From Mesorhizobium sp. ORS 3324 (GTDB lineage: Bacteria > Pseudomonadota > Alphaproteobacteria > Rhizobiales > Rhizobiaceae): 64,000 bases of DNA. Below the pieces are notes generated by a model that worked only from the letters and a program-made list of their open reading frames with translations, was not told the origin of the DNA and did no database searches. Position numbers and translations under genes: made by a program. Positions 54,074 through 63,336 of this stretch are shown in pieces (the stretch's first letter is position 1; each line of letters starts with the position of its first letter). Location of the stretch: assembly GCA_000824825.2 (NCBI GenBank), contig LM655170.1, positions 252,679 through 316,678 on the forward strand, in the 5' to 3' direction.

Positions 54074-54838
54074 ATGATGACCGCCATGACAGAGAAAACC
54101 GCCATCGTTACCGGCGCCGGCACCGGCATCGGCAAGAGCGTCGCCACCGCGCTGCTCCAGGCCGGCTGGAACACCGTGTTCTGCGGCCGCCGCAAGGCGC
54201 TGCTTGAGGAGGCGATCGCCGAGGCCGGGAAGACGAGCGCCAAGGCGCTCGCGGTCGGTTGCGATATCAGCAAGGCCGACGAAGTCGACGACATGTTCGA
54301 GACCGTGGTCGAGGCGTTCGGGCGCGTCGACCTGCTCTTCAACAATGCCGGCATGGGCTACAAGTCGACGCTGATCGACGAGATCCCGGTCGAGGTCTGG
54401 AACGACGTCGTCGGCGTCAATCTCACCGGCTCGTTCCTGTGCGCCCGCGCCGCCTTCGGCGTCATGCGCCGGCAAAAGCCGATGGGCGGCCGCATCATCA
54501 ACAACGGCTCGGTGTCGGCCTATGCGCCGCGCCCGGGCTCCGTGCCCTATACGGCGACCAAGCACGCCATCACCGGCCTGACCAAGACGCTGGCGCTCGA
54601 CGGCCGGCCCTACGACATCGCCTGCGGCCAGATCGATATCGGCAATGCGTTGACCGAGATGGCGCAGCCGATGACCGTCGGCGTGCCGCAGGCCAACGGC
54701 TCGATCGCCGCCGAAGCGGTGATGGATGTCCAGCGCGTCGCCGACGCGGTGCTTCACATGGCGAGCCTGCCGCTCGATGCCAATGTGCTGTTCATGACGG
54801 TGATGGCGACGAAGATGCCCTTTGTCGGCCGCGGGTGA
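54074..54838 (+). CDS. Short-chain dehydrogenase/reductase (SDR) family protein
   Basis: A 254-residue classical SDR. The cofactor motif TGAGTGIGKS, NNAGMG, and the catalytic Ser and Tyr-x-x-x-Lys in NGSVSAYA and YTATKHAITG are all present. Arg residues after the first beta strand (CGRRKA) favour NADP. It sits behind the sRNA terminator with a GGGGAGAACG ribosome site and faces the aminotransferase gene, whose stop is 12 bases away. The substrate is unknown. Confidence 0.88.
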   Translation: MMTAMTEKTAIVTGAGTGIGKSVATALLQAGWNTVFCGRRKALLEEAIAEAGKTSAKALAVGCDISKADEVDDMFETVVEAFGRVDLLFNNAGMGYKSTLIDEIPVEVWNDVVGVNLTGSFLCARAAFGVMRRQKPMGGRIINNGSVSAYAPRPGSVPYTATKHAITGLTKTLALDGRPYDIACGQIDIGNALTEMAQPMTVGVPQANGSIAAEAVMDVQRVADAVLHMASLPLDANVLFMTVMATKMPFVGRG

Positions 54839-54850
54839 GGGGCTGAAGCG

Positions 54851-56035
54851 CTACTTCTTCAGGAAGGCCTCGATCCGCTCCAGCGCTCGTAAAATGTTCT
54901 CCTCGGAATTGGCGTAGGAGAGCCGGATGTAGCCTTCGCCGAGCACGCCGAAGTCGGGACCGCCGATCAAGGCGACGCCGGCATCCTCGAGCAGCGCCGA
55001 GGCAAGCTTCTTGGCCTTCCAGCCGGTCTTCGACACGTTGGGGAAAGCATAGAAGGCGCCCTTCGGCGTGATGCAGGAAATACCGGGGAGCGCATTCAGC
55101 CCCTCGACCACGATCTTCCTGCGGTTGTCGAAGGCGCGCATCATCTTCTCGACATCGTCCTGCGGGCCGTCGATCGCGGCAATGCCGGCATATTGGCTCG
55201 GCGCGTTGACGCAGGACCAGCAGTTGACCGCCAGCTTGCGCACCTTGTCGTAGAGATAGGCGCCCTTTTCGCCGTTCGGCCAGATCGACCAGCCCATGCG
55301 CCAGCCGGTCATCGCCCAGGTCTTCGACCAGCCGTTGAGCACGATCAGCCTGTCGCGGATTTCGGGAAAATTGAGCAGCGAGCAGTGCTTCTCGCCGTCA
55401 TAAGTCATCACGTCGTAGATCTCGTCCGAGAGGATCGCGACCTGAGGGTGCTTCTCCAGTCCCTTGACCAGCTTCTCGATCTCCGCGCGCGGGGTGACGC
55501 CACCGGTCGGGTTGGCCGGCGAGTTGAGGATCAGCAGCCTGGTCGCCGGCGTGATCAGCGCCAGCGTCTCCTCGGCCGAGAAGGCAAAGCCGTTCTCCTC
55601 GCGGACCGGCACGGGAACAGGCGCCGCGCCGGTGAACTCGATCATCGAACGATAGATGGGAAAGCCGGGATCGGGGTACAGGATTTCCGCTCCCGGCTCG
55701 CCGAACATCAGGATCGCGGCGAACATGGTCGGCTTGCCGCCGGGCAGGATCATCACGCTCTCGGGCGAAACCTCGACGCCGGTGGTGGTCAGCGTGCGGC
55801 GAACGACCGCCTCGCGGGTGGCGAGCAGGCCGTTGGCGGGCGTGTAGCCATGATGGCCGTCGCGCAGCGCCTTGATCGCCGCCTCGACAATGTGCTGCGG
55901 CGTCTTGAAGTCGGGCTGGCCGATGCCGAGGTTGACGATGTCGCGCCCCTGATGGGCGAGTGCGGTGGCGCGCGCGAGCACCGCGAAGGCATTTTCCTCG
56001 CCGAGACGGTCGAAGGCCGCGATCGTGTGGAGCAT
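54851..56035 (-). CDS. Pyridoxal-phosphate-dependent aminotransferase, class I/II
   Basis: A 394-residue fold-type I aminotransferase. Conserved parts are NLGIGQPDF, NSPANPTGG, SDEIYDVMTY, the PLP Lys in NGWSKTWAMTGWRMG, and the carboxylate Arg in YIRLSYAN. The donor/acceptor pair cannot be fixed; aspartate-type or aromatic substrates are usual in the group. ATG 56035 (MLHTIAAFDRLG) is the likely start. Confidence 0.9.
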   Translation of the reverse strand: MLHTIAAFDRLGEENAFAVLARATALAHQGRDIVNLGIGQPDFKTPQHIVEAAIKALRDGHHGYTPANGLLATREAVVRRTLTTTGVEVSPESVMILPGGKPTMFAAILMFGEPGAEILYPDPGFPIYRSMIEFTGAAPVPVPVREENGFAFSAEETLALITPATRLLILNSPANPTGGVTPRAEIEKLVKGLEKHPQVAILSDEIYDVMTYDGEKHCSLLNFPEIRDRLIVLNGWSKTWAMTGWRMGWSIWPNGEKGAYLYDKVRKLAVNCWSCVNAPSQYAGIAAIDGPQDDVEKMMRAFDNRRKIVVEGLNALPGISCITPKGAFYAFPNVSKTGWKAKKLASALLEDAGVALIGGPDFGVLGEGYIRLSYANSEENILRALERIEAFLKK

Positions 56036-56118
56036 TTTTCCCGTCCCTGTGGTTCTTTCTGTGGGCGAGCGTTTTTGTGAGCGTCTCTTGGCAAAAGTCA
56101 AACGGATTGGAGTTCCCG

Positions 56119-56805
56119 GTGTCGGAAAATCTCAAGGATTGGCGGCCGCGCCCGCGTCCGGAACGCAAGGTGCTCGAAGGCCGCACAGTCAGGCTCGAGC
56201 CGTTGAGCGCGGCCAAGCATGGCGACGGGCTTTACGAGGCCTCGTCGGTGCCCGATGCCGGCGGCCGCTTCGCTTGGCTGCCGGATTATCCGCCGGAAAC
56301 CCGCGCCGCCTTCCAGCCGTGGCTGGACAAGGTCGAGGCGAGCGAGGACCCGCTGTTCTTCGCTGTGATCGACAAGGCGAGCGGCAAGGTCGCCGGGCGC
56401 CAGACGCTGATGCGCATCGATGCCAATAACGGCGTCATCGAGATCGGCAACATCTATTGGGGGCCGCTGATCTCGCGCAGGCCACAGGCGACCGAAGCGC
56501 AGTTCCTGTTCACCAAATATGCCTTCGACGAGCTCGGCTATCGCCGCTACGAGTGGAAATGCAACAACCGCAACGAACCGTCCAAGCGCGCGGCGGAACG
56601 CTTCGGCTTCAAGTTCGAAGGCATTTTCCGCCAGCATCTTGTGGTAAAGGGCGAAAACCGCGATACGGCGTGGTATTCGATCATCGACAAGGAGTGGCCG
56701 GCTTTGCGCAAGGCCTATGAGGCCTGGCTCGATCCGGCGAATTTCGATGGCGAAGGCCGCCAGAAGCGGCGGCTCGAGGAGTTTCGCACCGAGTTCGGCG
56801 CGTAG
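56119..56805 (+). CDS. GNAT family N-acetyltransferase (RimJ/RimL-like)
   Basis: A 228-residue acetyltransferase. The domain begins LEGRTVRLEPLSAAKHGDGL, with the acetyl-CoA-binding region around RRPQATEAQFLF and CNNRNEPSKRAAERFGF. The start is a GTG at 56119 with GGAG upstream; a longer frame is open but runs through the divergent promoter area. The substrate could be a small molecule or a protein N-terminus. Confidence 0.86.
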   Translation: MSENLKDWRPRPRPERKVLEGRTVRLEPLSAAKHGDGLYEASSVPDAGGRFAWLPDYPPETRAAFQPWLDKVEASEDPLFFAVIDKASGKVAGRQTLMRIDANNGVIEIGNIYWGPLISRRPQATEAQFLFTKYAFDELGYRRYEWKCNNRNEPSKRAAERFGFKFEGIFRQHLVVKGENRDTAWYSIIDKEWPALRKAYEAWLDPANFDGEGRQKRRLEEFRTEFGA

Positions 56806-56880
56806 ACCATGATCCCGAAGAGTGGGAACCGGTTTTTGTTGCGCTGACCTTCGGTTCGGACAAGATCATGGTCTGTAAAC
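56806..56880. repeat. Dispersed palindromic repeat (ACCATGATCCCGAA type)
   Basis: ACCATGATC and GATCATGGT are inverted ends around GGGAACCGGTTTTTG and TTCGGTTCGGA. It fills the gap between the acetyltransferase and CDF transporter genes. The form is common in Mesorhizobium-like intergenic DNA. Confidence 0.7.
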
Positions 56881-56892
56881 AGGAGTGCGACG

Positions 56893-57888
56893 ATGGCGCA
56901 TGATCACGGCTCACATGGGCACGGCGCGCATGCGCACAGCCTCGACGCCGGTCACATGCATGGGTCGACCGACAAGAAGCGGGTGCTGATAGCCACCTGT
57001 CTGACTGCCGGCTTCATGGTCGCGGAGGTGCTGGGCGGCCTCATCACCGGATCGCTGGCGCTGCTTGCGGATGCCGGCCACATGCTGGCGGACGCGATCG
57101 CGCTTGGTCTCGCCTGGTATGCCTATCATCTCACCGGACGTCCGGCCACCGGGCGTCTCACCTACGGCTTCGCCCGGGTGAAGACGCTGGTCGCCTACAC
57201 CAACGGCATCGCCATTTTCGTCATCGCGCTCTGGATCGTCTATGAAGCCTGGGGGCGGCTGATGCATCCGGCGCCGGTGCTGGGCGGGCCGATGCTGGTG
57301 GTGGCTGTCGCCGGCCTGCTGATCAACATCACCTGCTTCGTCGTGCTGCATGGCGGCGACCGCGAGAGCCTCAACATGCGCGGCGCCATCCTTCATGTGC
57401 TGGGCGACCTGCTGGGCTCGGCCGCGGCAATCGCGGCCGCGCTGGTCATCCTCGCCAGCGGCTGGACGCCGATCGATCCGATCCTCTCCGTGCTGGTGGC
57501 GCTGCTGATCCTGTCGACGGCCTGGTCGCTGATGCGCGAGGCGGCGCATGTGCTGCTCGAAGGCGTGCCGGCGAGCCTCGACCGCGACCTCATCGCAAGG
57601 GATCTGGAAGCCGCGGTCAAGGGCCTGCGCGAGGTGCATCACATGCATGTCTGGTCGCTCGACGGCACCAGCAACATGGCAACGCTGCATGCCTGCCTGA
57701 GTGAAGGCGTCGATCCGCATGTGGCGGTGAGCGCCATCAAGAAGCGGCTCGCCATGAAGCACGGCATCGATCACGCCACGGTGGAGCCCGAATTCGGGCT
57801 CTGCGCCGACGGCCATCACGAGCACGACCACCATCATGACCACGATCACACCCATGATGCGCCTCGCGATCGCCGCCACTATCACTGA
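56893..57888 (+). CDS. CDF-family metal cation exporter (CzcD/ZitB-like)
   Basis: A 331-residue inner-membrane protein with six helices. The Zn site is formed by HMLAD (in LADAGHMLADA) and HVLGDLLGS. The N-terminus (MAHDHGSHGHGAHAHS) and C-terminus (HHEHDHHHDHDHTHD) are His-rich. The cytoplasmic domain follows at about 215-300. It exports Zn, and possibly Co or Cd, using the proton gradient. AGGAG precedes the ATG. Confidence 0.93.
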   Translation: MAHDHGSHGHGAHAHSLDAGHMHGSTDKKRVLIATCLTAGFMVAEVLGGLITGSLALLADAGHMLADAIALGLAWYAYHLTGRPATGRLTYGFARVKTLVAYTNGIAIFVIALWIVYEAWGRLMHPAPVLGGPMLVVAVAGLLINITCFVVLHGGDRESLNMRGAILHVLGDLLGSAAAIAAALVILASGWTPIDPILSVLVALLILSTAWSLMREAAHVLLEGVPASLDRDLIARDLEAAVKGLREVHHMHVWSLDGTSNMATLHACLSEGVDPHVAVSAIKKRLAMKHGIDHATVEPEFGLCADGHHEHDHHHDHDHTHDAPRDRRHYH

Positions 57889-57933
57889 GCCGGTGATGAG
57901 CTTGAAGAGCCTCGGATCGAGAGACGACGGCTG

Positions 57934-58140
57934 ATGGATCGCGAGACGCGCAACGCGGCGATCGCCGCCGCCTGTATACTGCTGCTCTTCGGGCTCGCCG
58001 CCTATTTCCTGCCCACCATAATGCTGGCCGCCGGCAGCGTTTCGACGGTGCTTGCGGCAATCGTTGCCGCAATCTTCATGGGGGCGCTGTTTGTCGTCTT
58101 CTGGCTGCGCGGACGCAGCCAGCGCAAGAAAGGTCGCTGA
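57934..58140 (+). CDS. Small membrane protein of unknown function
   Basis: A 68-residue protein with two hydrophobic helices (AAIAAACILLLFGLAAYFL and VLAAIVAAIFMGALFVVFWL) and a basic C-terminus GRSQRKKGR. It lies 45 bases after the CDF exporter gene and ends one base before the denD-like start (TGAAATG), so it should be made with both. Hydrophobic periodicity and tight spacing support it being real. Confidence 0.62.
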   Translation: MDRETRNAAIAAACILLLFGLAAYFLPTIMLAAGSVSTVLAAIVAAIFMGALFVVFWLRGRSQRKKGR

Positions 58141-58141
58141 A

Positions 58142-59116
58142 ATGAGAATTCTGATCACCGGCGCCGCTGGCATGGTTGGCCGCAAGCTGATCGCACGGCT
58201 CGTCAGGGACAGTGTGCTCAGCGGGCGCAAAATCACGGCGCTCGATCTGCACGATATCGTGCCGCCGCAGGCGCCGACGCTCGCAGGTACCGATGTCTCC
58301 ATCCACACCGGCGATCTTTCCGCGCCGGGCGCGGCGGCGGGCCTGATCCCCTCGCGCCCCGATGTCATCTTCCATCTGGCCGGCATCGTCTCCGGCGAGG
58401 CGGAGGCCAATTTCGATCTCGGCTATCGCGTCAATCTCGACGGCACGCGCGCGCTGTTCGACGCGGTGCGGTTGGCGGGCTTCGCGCCGCGCCTCGTCTT
58501 CACCTCCTCGATCGCTGTGTTCGGCGCGCCGTTCCCGGACGTCATCCCGGACGAGTTCCACCCGACGCCGCTCACCTCCTACGGCACGCAGAAGCTGATC
58601 AGCGAGGTGCTGCTTGCCGACTATACGCGGCGCGGCTTCTTCGACGGCATCGGCATCCGCTTGCCTACGATCTGCGTGCGCCCGGGAAAGCCGAACAAGG
58701 CGGCGTCGAGCTTCTTCTCGGGCATCATTCGCGAGCCCTTGAGCGGCCAGGAGGCGATCCTGCCGGTGCCGCGCTCGGTGCTGCACACTCATGCCAGCCC
58801 GCGTTCGGCGGTGAATTTCCTGATCCATGCGGCGGAGATCGACGGCGACAAGGTCGGGCCGCGACGCAATCTCACCATGCCCGGCGTTGCCGTCACCGTC
58901 GGCGAGCAGATCGAGGCGCTGGAGCGCATCGCCGGACCCGAGGTGGTGAAGCGGATCCGCGAACAGCCAGACGAGACGATCTGGGCGATCGTCAAAGGCT
59001 GGCCGACGCGCTTCGAGGCGAGACGTTCACGCGAGCTCGGCTTTGTCGCGGAAAAGAGTTTTGACGAGATCATCCGCGCGCATATCGAGGACGAGCTGGG
59101 CGGAAAGATCGCCTGA
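58142..59116 (+). CDS. denD: NAD-dependent epimerase/dehydratase, D-erythronate dehydrogenase-like
   Basis: A 324-residue extended SDR. The NAD motif is TGAAGMVGRKL, and the catalytic pattern is SSIAVFG and YGTQK. The full-length pattern, including IGIRLPTICVRPGKPNKAAS and HTHASPRSAVNFLIHAA, matches DenD-like enzymes that oxidise D-erythronate to 2-keto-erythronate in tetronate catabolism. No other tetronate genes are adjacent, so the substrate is a guess from family. Confidence 0.8.
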   Translation: MRILITGAAGMVGRKLIARLVRDSVLSGRKITALDLHDIVPPQAPTLAGTDVSIHTGDLSAPGAAAGLIPSRPDVIFHLAGIVSGEAEANFDLGYRVNLDGTRALFDAVRLAGFAPRLVFTSSIAVFGAPFPDVIPDEFHPTPLTSYGTQKLISEVLLADYTRRGFFDGIGIRLPTICVRPGKPNKAASSFFSGIIREPLSGQEAILPVPRSVLHTHASPRSAVNFLIHAAEIDGDKVGPRRNLTMPGVAVTVGEQIEALERIAGPEVVKRIREQPDETIWAIVKGWPTRFEARRSRELGFVAEKSFDEIIRAHIEDELGGKIA

Positions 59117-59131
59117 CAGGTTTGGACGGCT

Positions 59132-60361
59132 TCAGGCGCCGCCCGTCACTCCGGCCGAGAGCAGCAGCAGGCCGACCAGGAAGATGAAGGCCGCGCCGCC
59201 GATCTCGACGATGGAGTGGATGCGGTTGCCGAGGCGTCCGTTGCCGGCGAAATAGACCGCCCAGTTCTTGGCCGTCACCGCGAGCGTCGCCAGCGCCGAG
59301 ACGGTGATCGCGGTGCCGATCGACATGGCAAACACCGACAGCAGGCCACCCATCCAGAGCCCGTTGAGCAGCGCGAAGCTCAGCACGATCAGCGCGCCAG
59401 AGCAGGGGCGGATGCCGACGGCGGCAACGGCCGACCACGCCGTGCGCCAATCGAAACGGTCGCCCGAAAGCAGCGCCGGGTCGGGAGCATGCGAATGGCC
59501 GCAAGTCGCGCAGACTTCGCCCGAGCCATGGTCGTGATGATGATGGCCTGCGTGGTCGCGATCATGCGCGACATGATCGTGATGGTGATGATCGTGCGCG
59601 CTATGAGCATGTGCTTCGTGGCTGTGTGCTTGCGAATGCGTCGCATGATCATGGTCGTGATGCGCGTGCGATGCATCGGCATGCGCTGCGTGGGAATGCG
59701 CGTGGGCGTGTGAGTGTCCCGCATGCGAGTGGCTCGCATGCGAGTGCCCGCCATGCGAATGGCCGGCATGGGCGGCCGAAAGGCTGTAGGCCGGACCGGC
59801 GCCGAATAGCCGCAGGATGGCCGGGCCCGCCTTGCGCCAGAGCAGCCAGGCGCCGAACAGGGTCACCAGCACATAGCTCGAGATTTCGAGGAACCACGCG
59901 GCGTCGGTCATCGACACCGCGGTGCCGCGCAGCACGAAATAGGCAAGCATCATGACGACGACCGCGGTGAGGCCCTGCAGCAGCGCCGAGACGAAGGAGA
60001 GCATGATGCCGCGTCTGAGAGCCACTTCGTTGGCGACCATGTAGGACGAGATCACCGCCTTGCCGTGGCCGGGCCCGGCGGCGTGGAAGATGCCATAGGC
60101 GAAGGAGAGGCCGACCAGCAGCCAAAGCTTGCTGCCGTCCTGGCGCATCGCCTTCATCGCAGCTGCCAGCGAATGGTAGAATTCCTGCTGGCGAACGTTG
60201 ATCCACATCAGGATATGGGCGAACGGACCGGAGGTGCTGGGCGCCGTGCCGTCATTGGTGCCGATGCCGAGCGAGCTCTGGGCATGGGCGGCGCCGGGCA
60301 GGTGCGTCATCACCAGTGTGGCGGCCGCGAGGCCGAGCGCCAAGCGCAGCGACGGTTTCAT
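59132..60361 (-). CDS. NicO-family nickel/cobalt (or other metal) transporter with His-rich loop
   Basis: A 409-residue membrane protein. A signal-like N-terminus ends near AHAQ. Conserved NicO/RcnA segments are HAAGPGHGKAVISSY and GIRPCSGALIVLSFAL. Between them is an approximately 100-residue loop made largely of His-x-His and SHAH/HDHD repeats plus CATCGHSH. ATG 60361 is used; a GTG lies just before. The DUF1007 gene is 6 bases upstream on the same strand. Import or export direction is uncertain. Confidence 0.85.
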   Translation of the reverse strand: MKPSLRLALGLAAATLVMTHLPGAAHAQSSLGIGTNDGTAPSTSGPFAHILMWINVRQQEFYHSLAAAMKAMRQDGSKLWLLVGLSFAYGIFHAAGPGHGKAVISSYMVANEVALRRGIMLSFVSALLQGLTAVVVMMLAYFVLRGTAVSMTDAAWFLEISSYVLVTLFGAWLLWRKAGPAILRLFGAGPAYSLSAAHAGHSHGGHSHASHSHAGHSHAHAHSHAAHADASHAHHDHDHATHSQAHSHEAHAHSAHDHHHHDHVAHDRDHAGHHHHDHGSGEVCATCGHSHAPDPALLSGDRFDWRTAWSAVAAVGIRPCSGALIVLSFALLNGLWMGGLLSVFAMSIGTAITVSALATLAVTAKNWAVYFAGNGRLGNRIHSIVEIGGAAFIFLVGLLLLSAGVTGGA

Positions 60362-60367
60362 CACCGG

Positions 60368-61036
60368 TTATCCTTCTGGCGGGCAGTTCAGTTCGAGCTT
60401 GGTGGCGAAGATCTTGCTCATGTTGGTGCCCGTCGGATCGTTGAAGAACGCTTCCGTCAGGGTCTTCTGGTTTTCCTTGATTGCTTCGTCCGGATCGGGA
60501 CGGATCACCTTCTTGGTGCAGTTCGAGGGCAGGCCCTCGACGGTGAGGTTGGCGTCGTCGGTGAAGTCGATCGCCGTATAGAAGGTCGGATCGTAGACGC
60601 CGATGTCGATCTTGCCGGCAAGCTTGATCGGCGTCTTCGGTTCGGATTCGAAGAGGATGATCAGCTGATCGTTTTCGAAATTGGCCATCAGATGCGGCGG
60701 CGGGACCATAGTCACGTCCTTGCCGTCCTGCGTGACCAGCTGGAAGTAGTTGAACTCGGCCAGCGAGGAATGGACGGTGTCGGCCACTTCCTTGAGCTCG
60801 TTGTCGTCGAGCTTCAGATCGGAGTTCTTGTCGAACTCCATCATCACCGTGCTCGAAAAGAGATCGTCGAAGCGCCACAGATGCCGCAGCGCTTTCACAC
60901 TTTGGTGATCCGGAGAGAGGATCACGTCGAGGCGGGCCTCGGCGAAGACATGCGGATGCACCTCGGCCGGCTCGACCGCGGCAAATGTTGCCGCCAAGGC
61001 CGAAGCCAGCATGGTTGCTTGCCGTTTCAGGTGCAT
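60368..61036 (-). CDS. DUF1007 periplasmic protein, partner of the NicO transporter
   Basis: A 222-residue exported protein. It has a short signal segment (ATMLASALAATFAAV) and the typical DUF1007 start HPHVFAEARLD. Members are found next to NicO-type permeases and are thought to be periplasmic metal-transport components. An acidic segment FDKNSDLKLDDNEL resembles a cation-binding loop. ATG 61036 gives the neatest signal peptide; ATG 61054 is also possible. Confidence 0.82.
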   Translation of the reverse strand: MHLKRQATMLASALAATFAAVEPAEVHPHVFAEARLDVILSPDHQSVKALRHLWRFDDLFSSTVMMEFDKNSDLKLDDNELKEVADTVHSSLAEFNYFQLVTQDGKDVTMVPPPHLMANFENDQLIILFESEPKTPIKLAGKIDIGVYDPTFYTAIDFTDDANLTVEGLPSNCTKKVIRPDPDEAIKENQKTLTEAFFNDPTGTNMSKIFATKLELNCPPEG

Positions 61037-61126
61037 TCTGGGCTGCGATTCCATCGACTTCGGGAGTGGGGCCCGAGAGTTACCAGAAAGGGGGCGAAAT
61101 TGGGACGCTTGCCATAGGTTTGTTGA

Positions 61127-62026
61127 CTAGGCCGCGTCGCGAGTCCTGAACCAGTGCACCAGGAAATCGACGAAGACACGAACCTTGGCAGGCAGGTAGC
61201 GACGGTGAGGGTAGACGGCGAAGATGCCGCTGCCGGAGAGAATGCGGTCATCGAGCACGCTCACCAGCCGGCCGTTCGCGAGGTCGGGCGCGGCGATGAA
61301 ATCCGGCAGGATGGTGAAGCCCAGGCCCGACACGGCGGCGGCTCTCGCCGCCATAGGGCTGTTGACTTCGATCGGACCCGACACCGTGACGCTCACCGAA
61401 TCCTCGCCGTCGCCCTTGAAGCGCCAGTTGGCGAGCGAGCGGCCATTGGTGTCGACGATGCACGGCATATTGGAAAGGTCCTGCGGACGCGTCGGCATGC
61501 CGTGCCTGGCAATCAGCTCGGGCGACGCGCAGAGCTTGACCGAAAACGGCGCCAGGCGCCTGGCGATCAGCGAGGAGTTCTCAAGCCGTGAGATGCGCAC
61601 GGCAAGGTCGAAGCCCTCCTCGACCAGATCGACGAAGCGGTCGTCGAGTTGGATGTCAAGCACGATGTCGGGGTGCTGCTTGGCGAAATCGATCAGCGAC
61701 TGGCCGATCGGCGCGTCGGCGAAGGTGCGCGCCGCCGAAAGCTTGATGCGGCCGCGAACGTCGCCGGAGGATTCACGCACGGCGTCGGCCAGGCTGTCGA
61801 CCTCGCGCACGATTTCGGAGGCGCGCTGGTAGTAGGTGTGGCCGGCTTCGGTCAGCGAGAACTGCCGCGTGGTGCGGTTCAGAAGCAGCGCGCCGAGTTC
61901 GTCCTCCAGCTCGCGCACATATTTCGAAAGCAGCGCCTTCGAGCGGCCGATCTTGCGCGCGGCGGCCGAGAAGCCTTCGGCCTCGACCACGTCGATGAAG
62001 GCGCGCATGCGGGTCAATGTGTCCAT
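61127..62026 (-). CDS. LysR-family transcriptional regulator
   Basis: A 299-residue LysR regulator. The N-terminal winged helix-turn-helix (FSAAARKIGRSKALLSKYVR) has the substitution SKALLSKYV seen in the DsdC/PtxR-like subgroup, followed by a two-lobed effector domain. It begins 2 bases after the amidase stop, so it is cotranscribed with that gene, unlike the usual divergent LysR layout. Confidence 0.9.
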   Translation of the reverse strand: MDTLTRMRAFIDVVEAEGFSAAARKIGRSKALLSKYVRELEDELGALLLNRTTRQFSLTEAGHTYYQRASEIVREVDSLADAVRESSGDVRGRIKLSAARTFADAPIGQSLIDFAKQHPDIVLDIQLDDRFVDLVEEGFDLAVRISRLENSSLIARRLAPFSVKLCASPELIARHGMPTRPQDLSNMPCIVDTNGRSLANWRFKGDGEDSVSVTVSGPIEVNSPMAARAAAVSGLGFTILPDFIAAPDLANGRLVSVLDDRILSGSGIFAVYPHRRYLPAKVRVFVDFLVHWFRTRDAA

Positions 62027-62028
62027 GG

Positions 62029-63228
62029 TCAGACCTTTCGTGCCGCGTCGAGAATCTTGCGGCCGAGCCGTATCAGGGCGACGTCGCTGCCGGAAGGGCC
62101 GAGCAGCGACAGGCCGAAGGGCGCGCCGTCGACGCTTCTCAAGGGCAGCGTGATCTGCGGAAAGCCCGACAGACCGGCCAGGCACAACAAATGCAGCGCC
62201 CTTTCTCGATAGGCCTGGAATTGTTGCGGCGTGCTGGTGACAAACGGCGCCGCGCCGGGAACGGTCGGCAGGACGAGGAAGCCGTTGTTGCCGAGCAGGG
62301 CGCCGAGCTCGGAACGGAAGGCTGTCCGGCGCGCCGTTTCGGCCTCGACCGTCTTGGCATCGATCGTGCGTCCGAAGCCGAAACGCTCGTCGACGCCCGG
62401 GCCAAGGCCGTGGTTGCCGGCCGAGATCCAGCTGCCATGCACCTGCCAGGCCTCGAAAGCCTGCAGCCGGCGAAAACACCAATAGAGGTCGTCCGGAAAC
62501 GAGGCGAAAGCATATTCGGTCTCGGTCGGCTCGCCGATGATGGCGGCGGCCAGATTCTTCATCCGGTCAAGCTCGGCAGCCTCGGCCGGGCCGGCGACGA
62601 AAGCGTCCAGCCAGCGGATCGACAGCGGGCGGTTGAGAGGTTGCTGGTGCGGATCGCGGCCGAGCAGCAGCTTGCCGACCGCCTCATAAGTCTCGATGTC
62701 GTCGGCGAACCAGCCGAAAGTGTCGAAGCTCGGCGCCAGCTTCATCGCGCCGTCGAGCGAGATGCGGCCATGCGTGGTGCGCAGCCCGATCAGGCCGCAG
62801 AAGCTTGCCGGCGCGCGGATCGAGCCGCCGGTGTCGGAGCCGACGGCGATGTCGGCAAGACCTCCTGCAACCGCGGATGCCGATCCTGAGGAAGAGCCGC
62901 CGGTCACGCGCTCGGGCGCTGCAGGATTAACCGGGAAAGGGAAATGCGAATTTTGCCCGAACAGCGAGAAGGCGAGTTCGTCGGTCTGCGTCTTGCCGAC
63001 GAATCGCGCGCCGGCTTCGAGAATCGCCCGCACGGCATCGGCCGTCTGCGAGGCGGCATGAGCCTCCTCGAACTTGCGCGGGTTGCCGCAGCCGGTGCGG
63101 TAGCCGGCGACATCGTAGATGTCCTTGACGGCCAGGCGCAGGCCGGCAAGCGGGCCTAATTCCGCATGTGCCACAGGCATTTGGCGCAGGTTGAGGAAGG
63201 CGTTGAGAGGGCCGTGGGTGCCTGGCAT
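62029..63228 (-). CDS. Amidase signature family protein
   Basis: A 399-residue amidase. The Ser-cisSer-Lys triad is visible: Lys in AVKDIYDVAG, Ser in GGSSSGSASAVA and the nucleophile Ser in GSDTGGSIRAP. It is shorter than GatA and has no adjacent gatB/gatC, so it is a catabolic or detoxifying amidase rather than a tRNA amidotransferase subunit. ATG 63228; the gene is followed by a cotranscribed LysR gene. Confidence 0.9.
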   Translation of the reverse strand: MPGTHGPLNAFLNLRQMPVAHAELGPLAGLRLAVKDIYDVAGYRTGCGNPRKFEEAHAASQTADAVRAILEAGARFVGKTQTDELAFSLFGQNSHFPFPVNPAAPERVTGGSSSGSASAVAGGLADIAVGSDTGGSIRAPASFCGLIGLRTTHGRISLDGAMKLAPSFDTFGWFADDIETYEAVGKLLLGRDPHQQPLNRPLSIRWLDAFVAGPAEAAELDRMKNLAAAIIGEPTETEYAFASFPDDLYWCFRRLQAFEAWQVHGSWISAGNHGLGPGVDERFGFGRTIDAKTVEAETARRTAFRSELGALLGNNGFLVLPTVPGAAPFVTSTPQQFQAYRERALHLLCLAGLSGFPQITLPLRSVDGAPFGLSLLGPSGSDVALIRLGRKILDAARKV

Positions 63229-63302
63229 CGTTCGATTTCCGGATACGGTCCACAAACATTGTTCGATGCTGGAAATTTTACAACCGCCGCCTACGATTTT
63301 TA

Positions 63303-63330
63303 TTGATTGTGAAAGTCTTCGCTCTTATAT
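63303..63330 (+). promoter_or_regulatory. Promoter of the ornithine decarboxylase leader
   Basis: -35 TTGATT (63303-63308), a 16-base spacer, and -10 TTATAT (63325-63330). The transcript would begin near 63337, giving a leader of about 430 nt. Confidence 0.6.
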
Positions 63331-63336
63331 CGCGCT

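Noticed and set aside
54074..56805. SDR, aminotransferase and acetyltransferase genes as one biosynthetic cluster
   Set aside because: The genes lie on alternating strands with separate starts and no shared substrate signal.
59480..59770. Repetitive CATGATCG/GCATGC-rich DNA that could be a repeat array
   Set aside because: It is the coding sequence of the His-rich loop of the NicO transporter.
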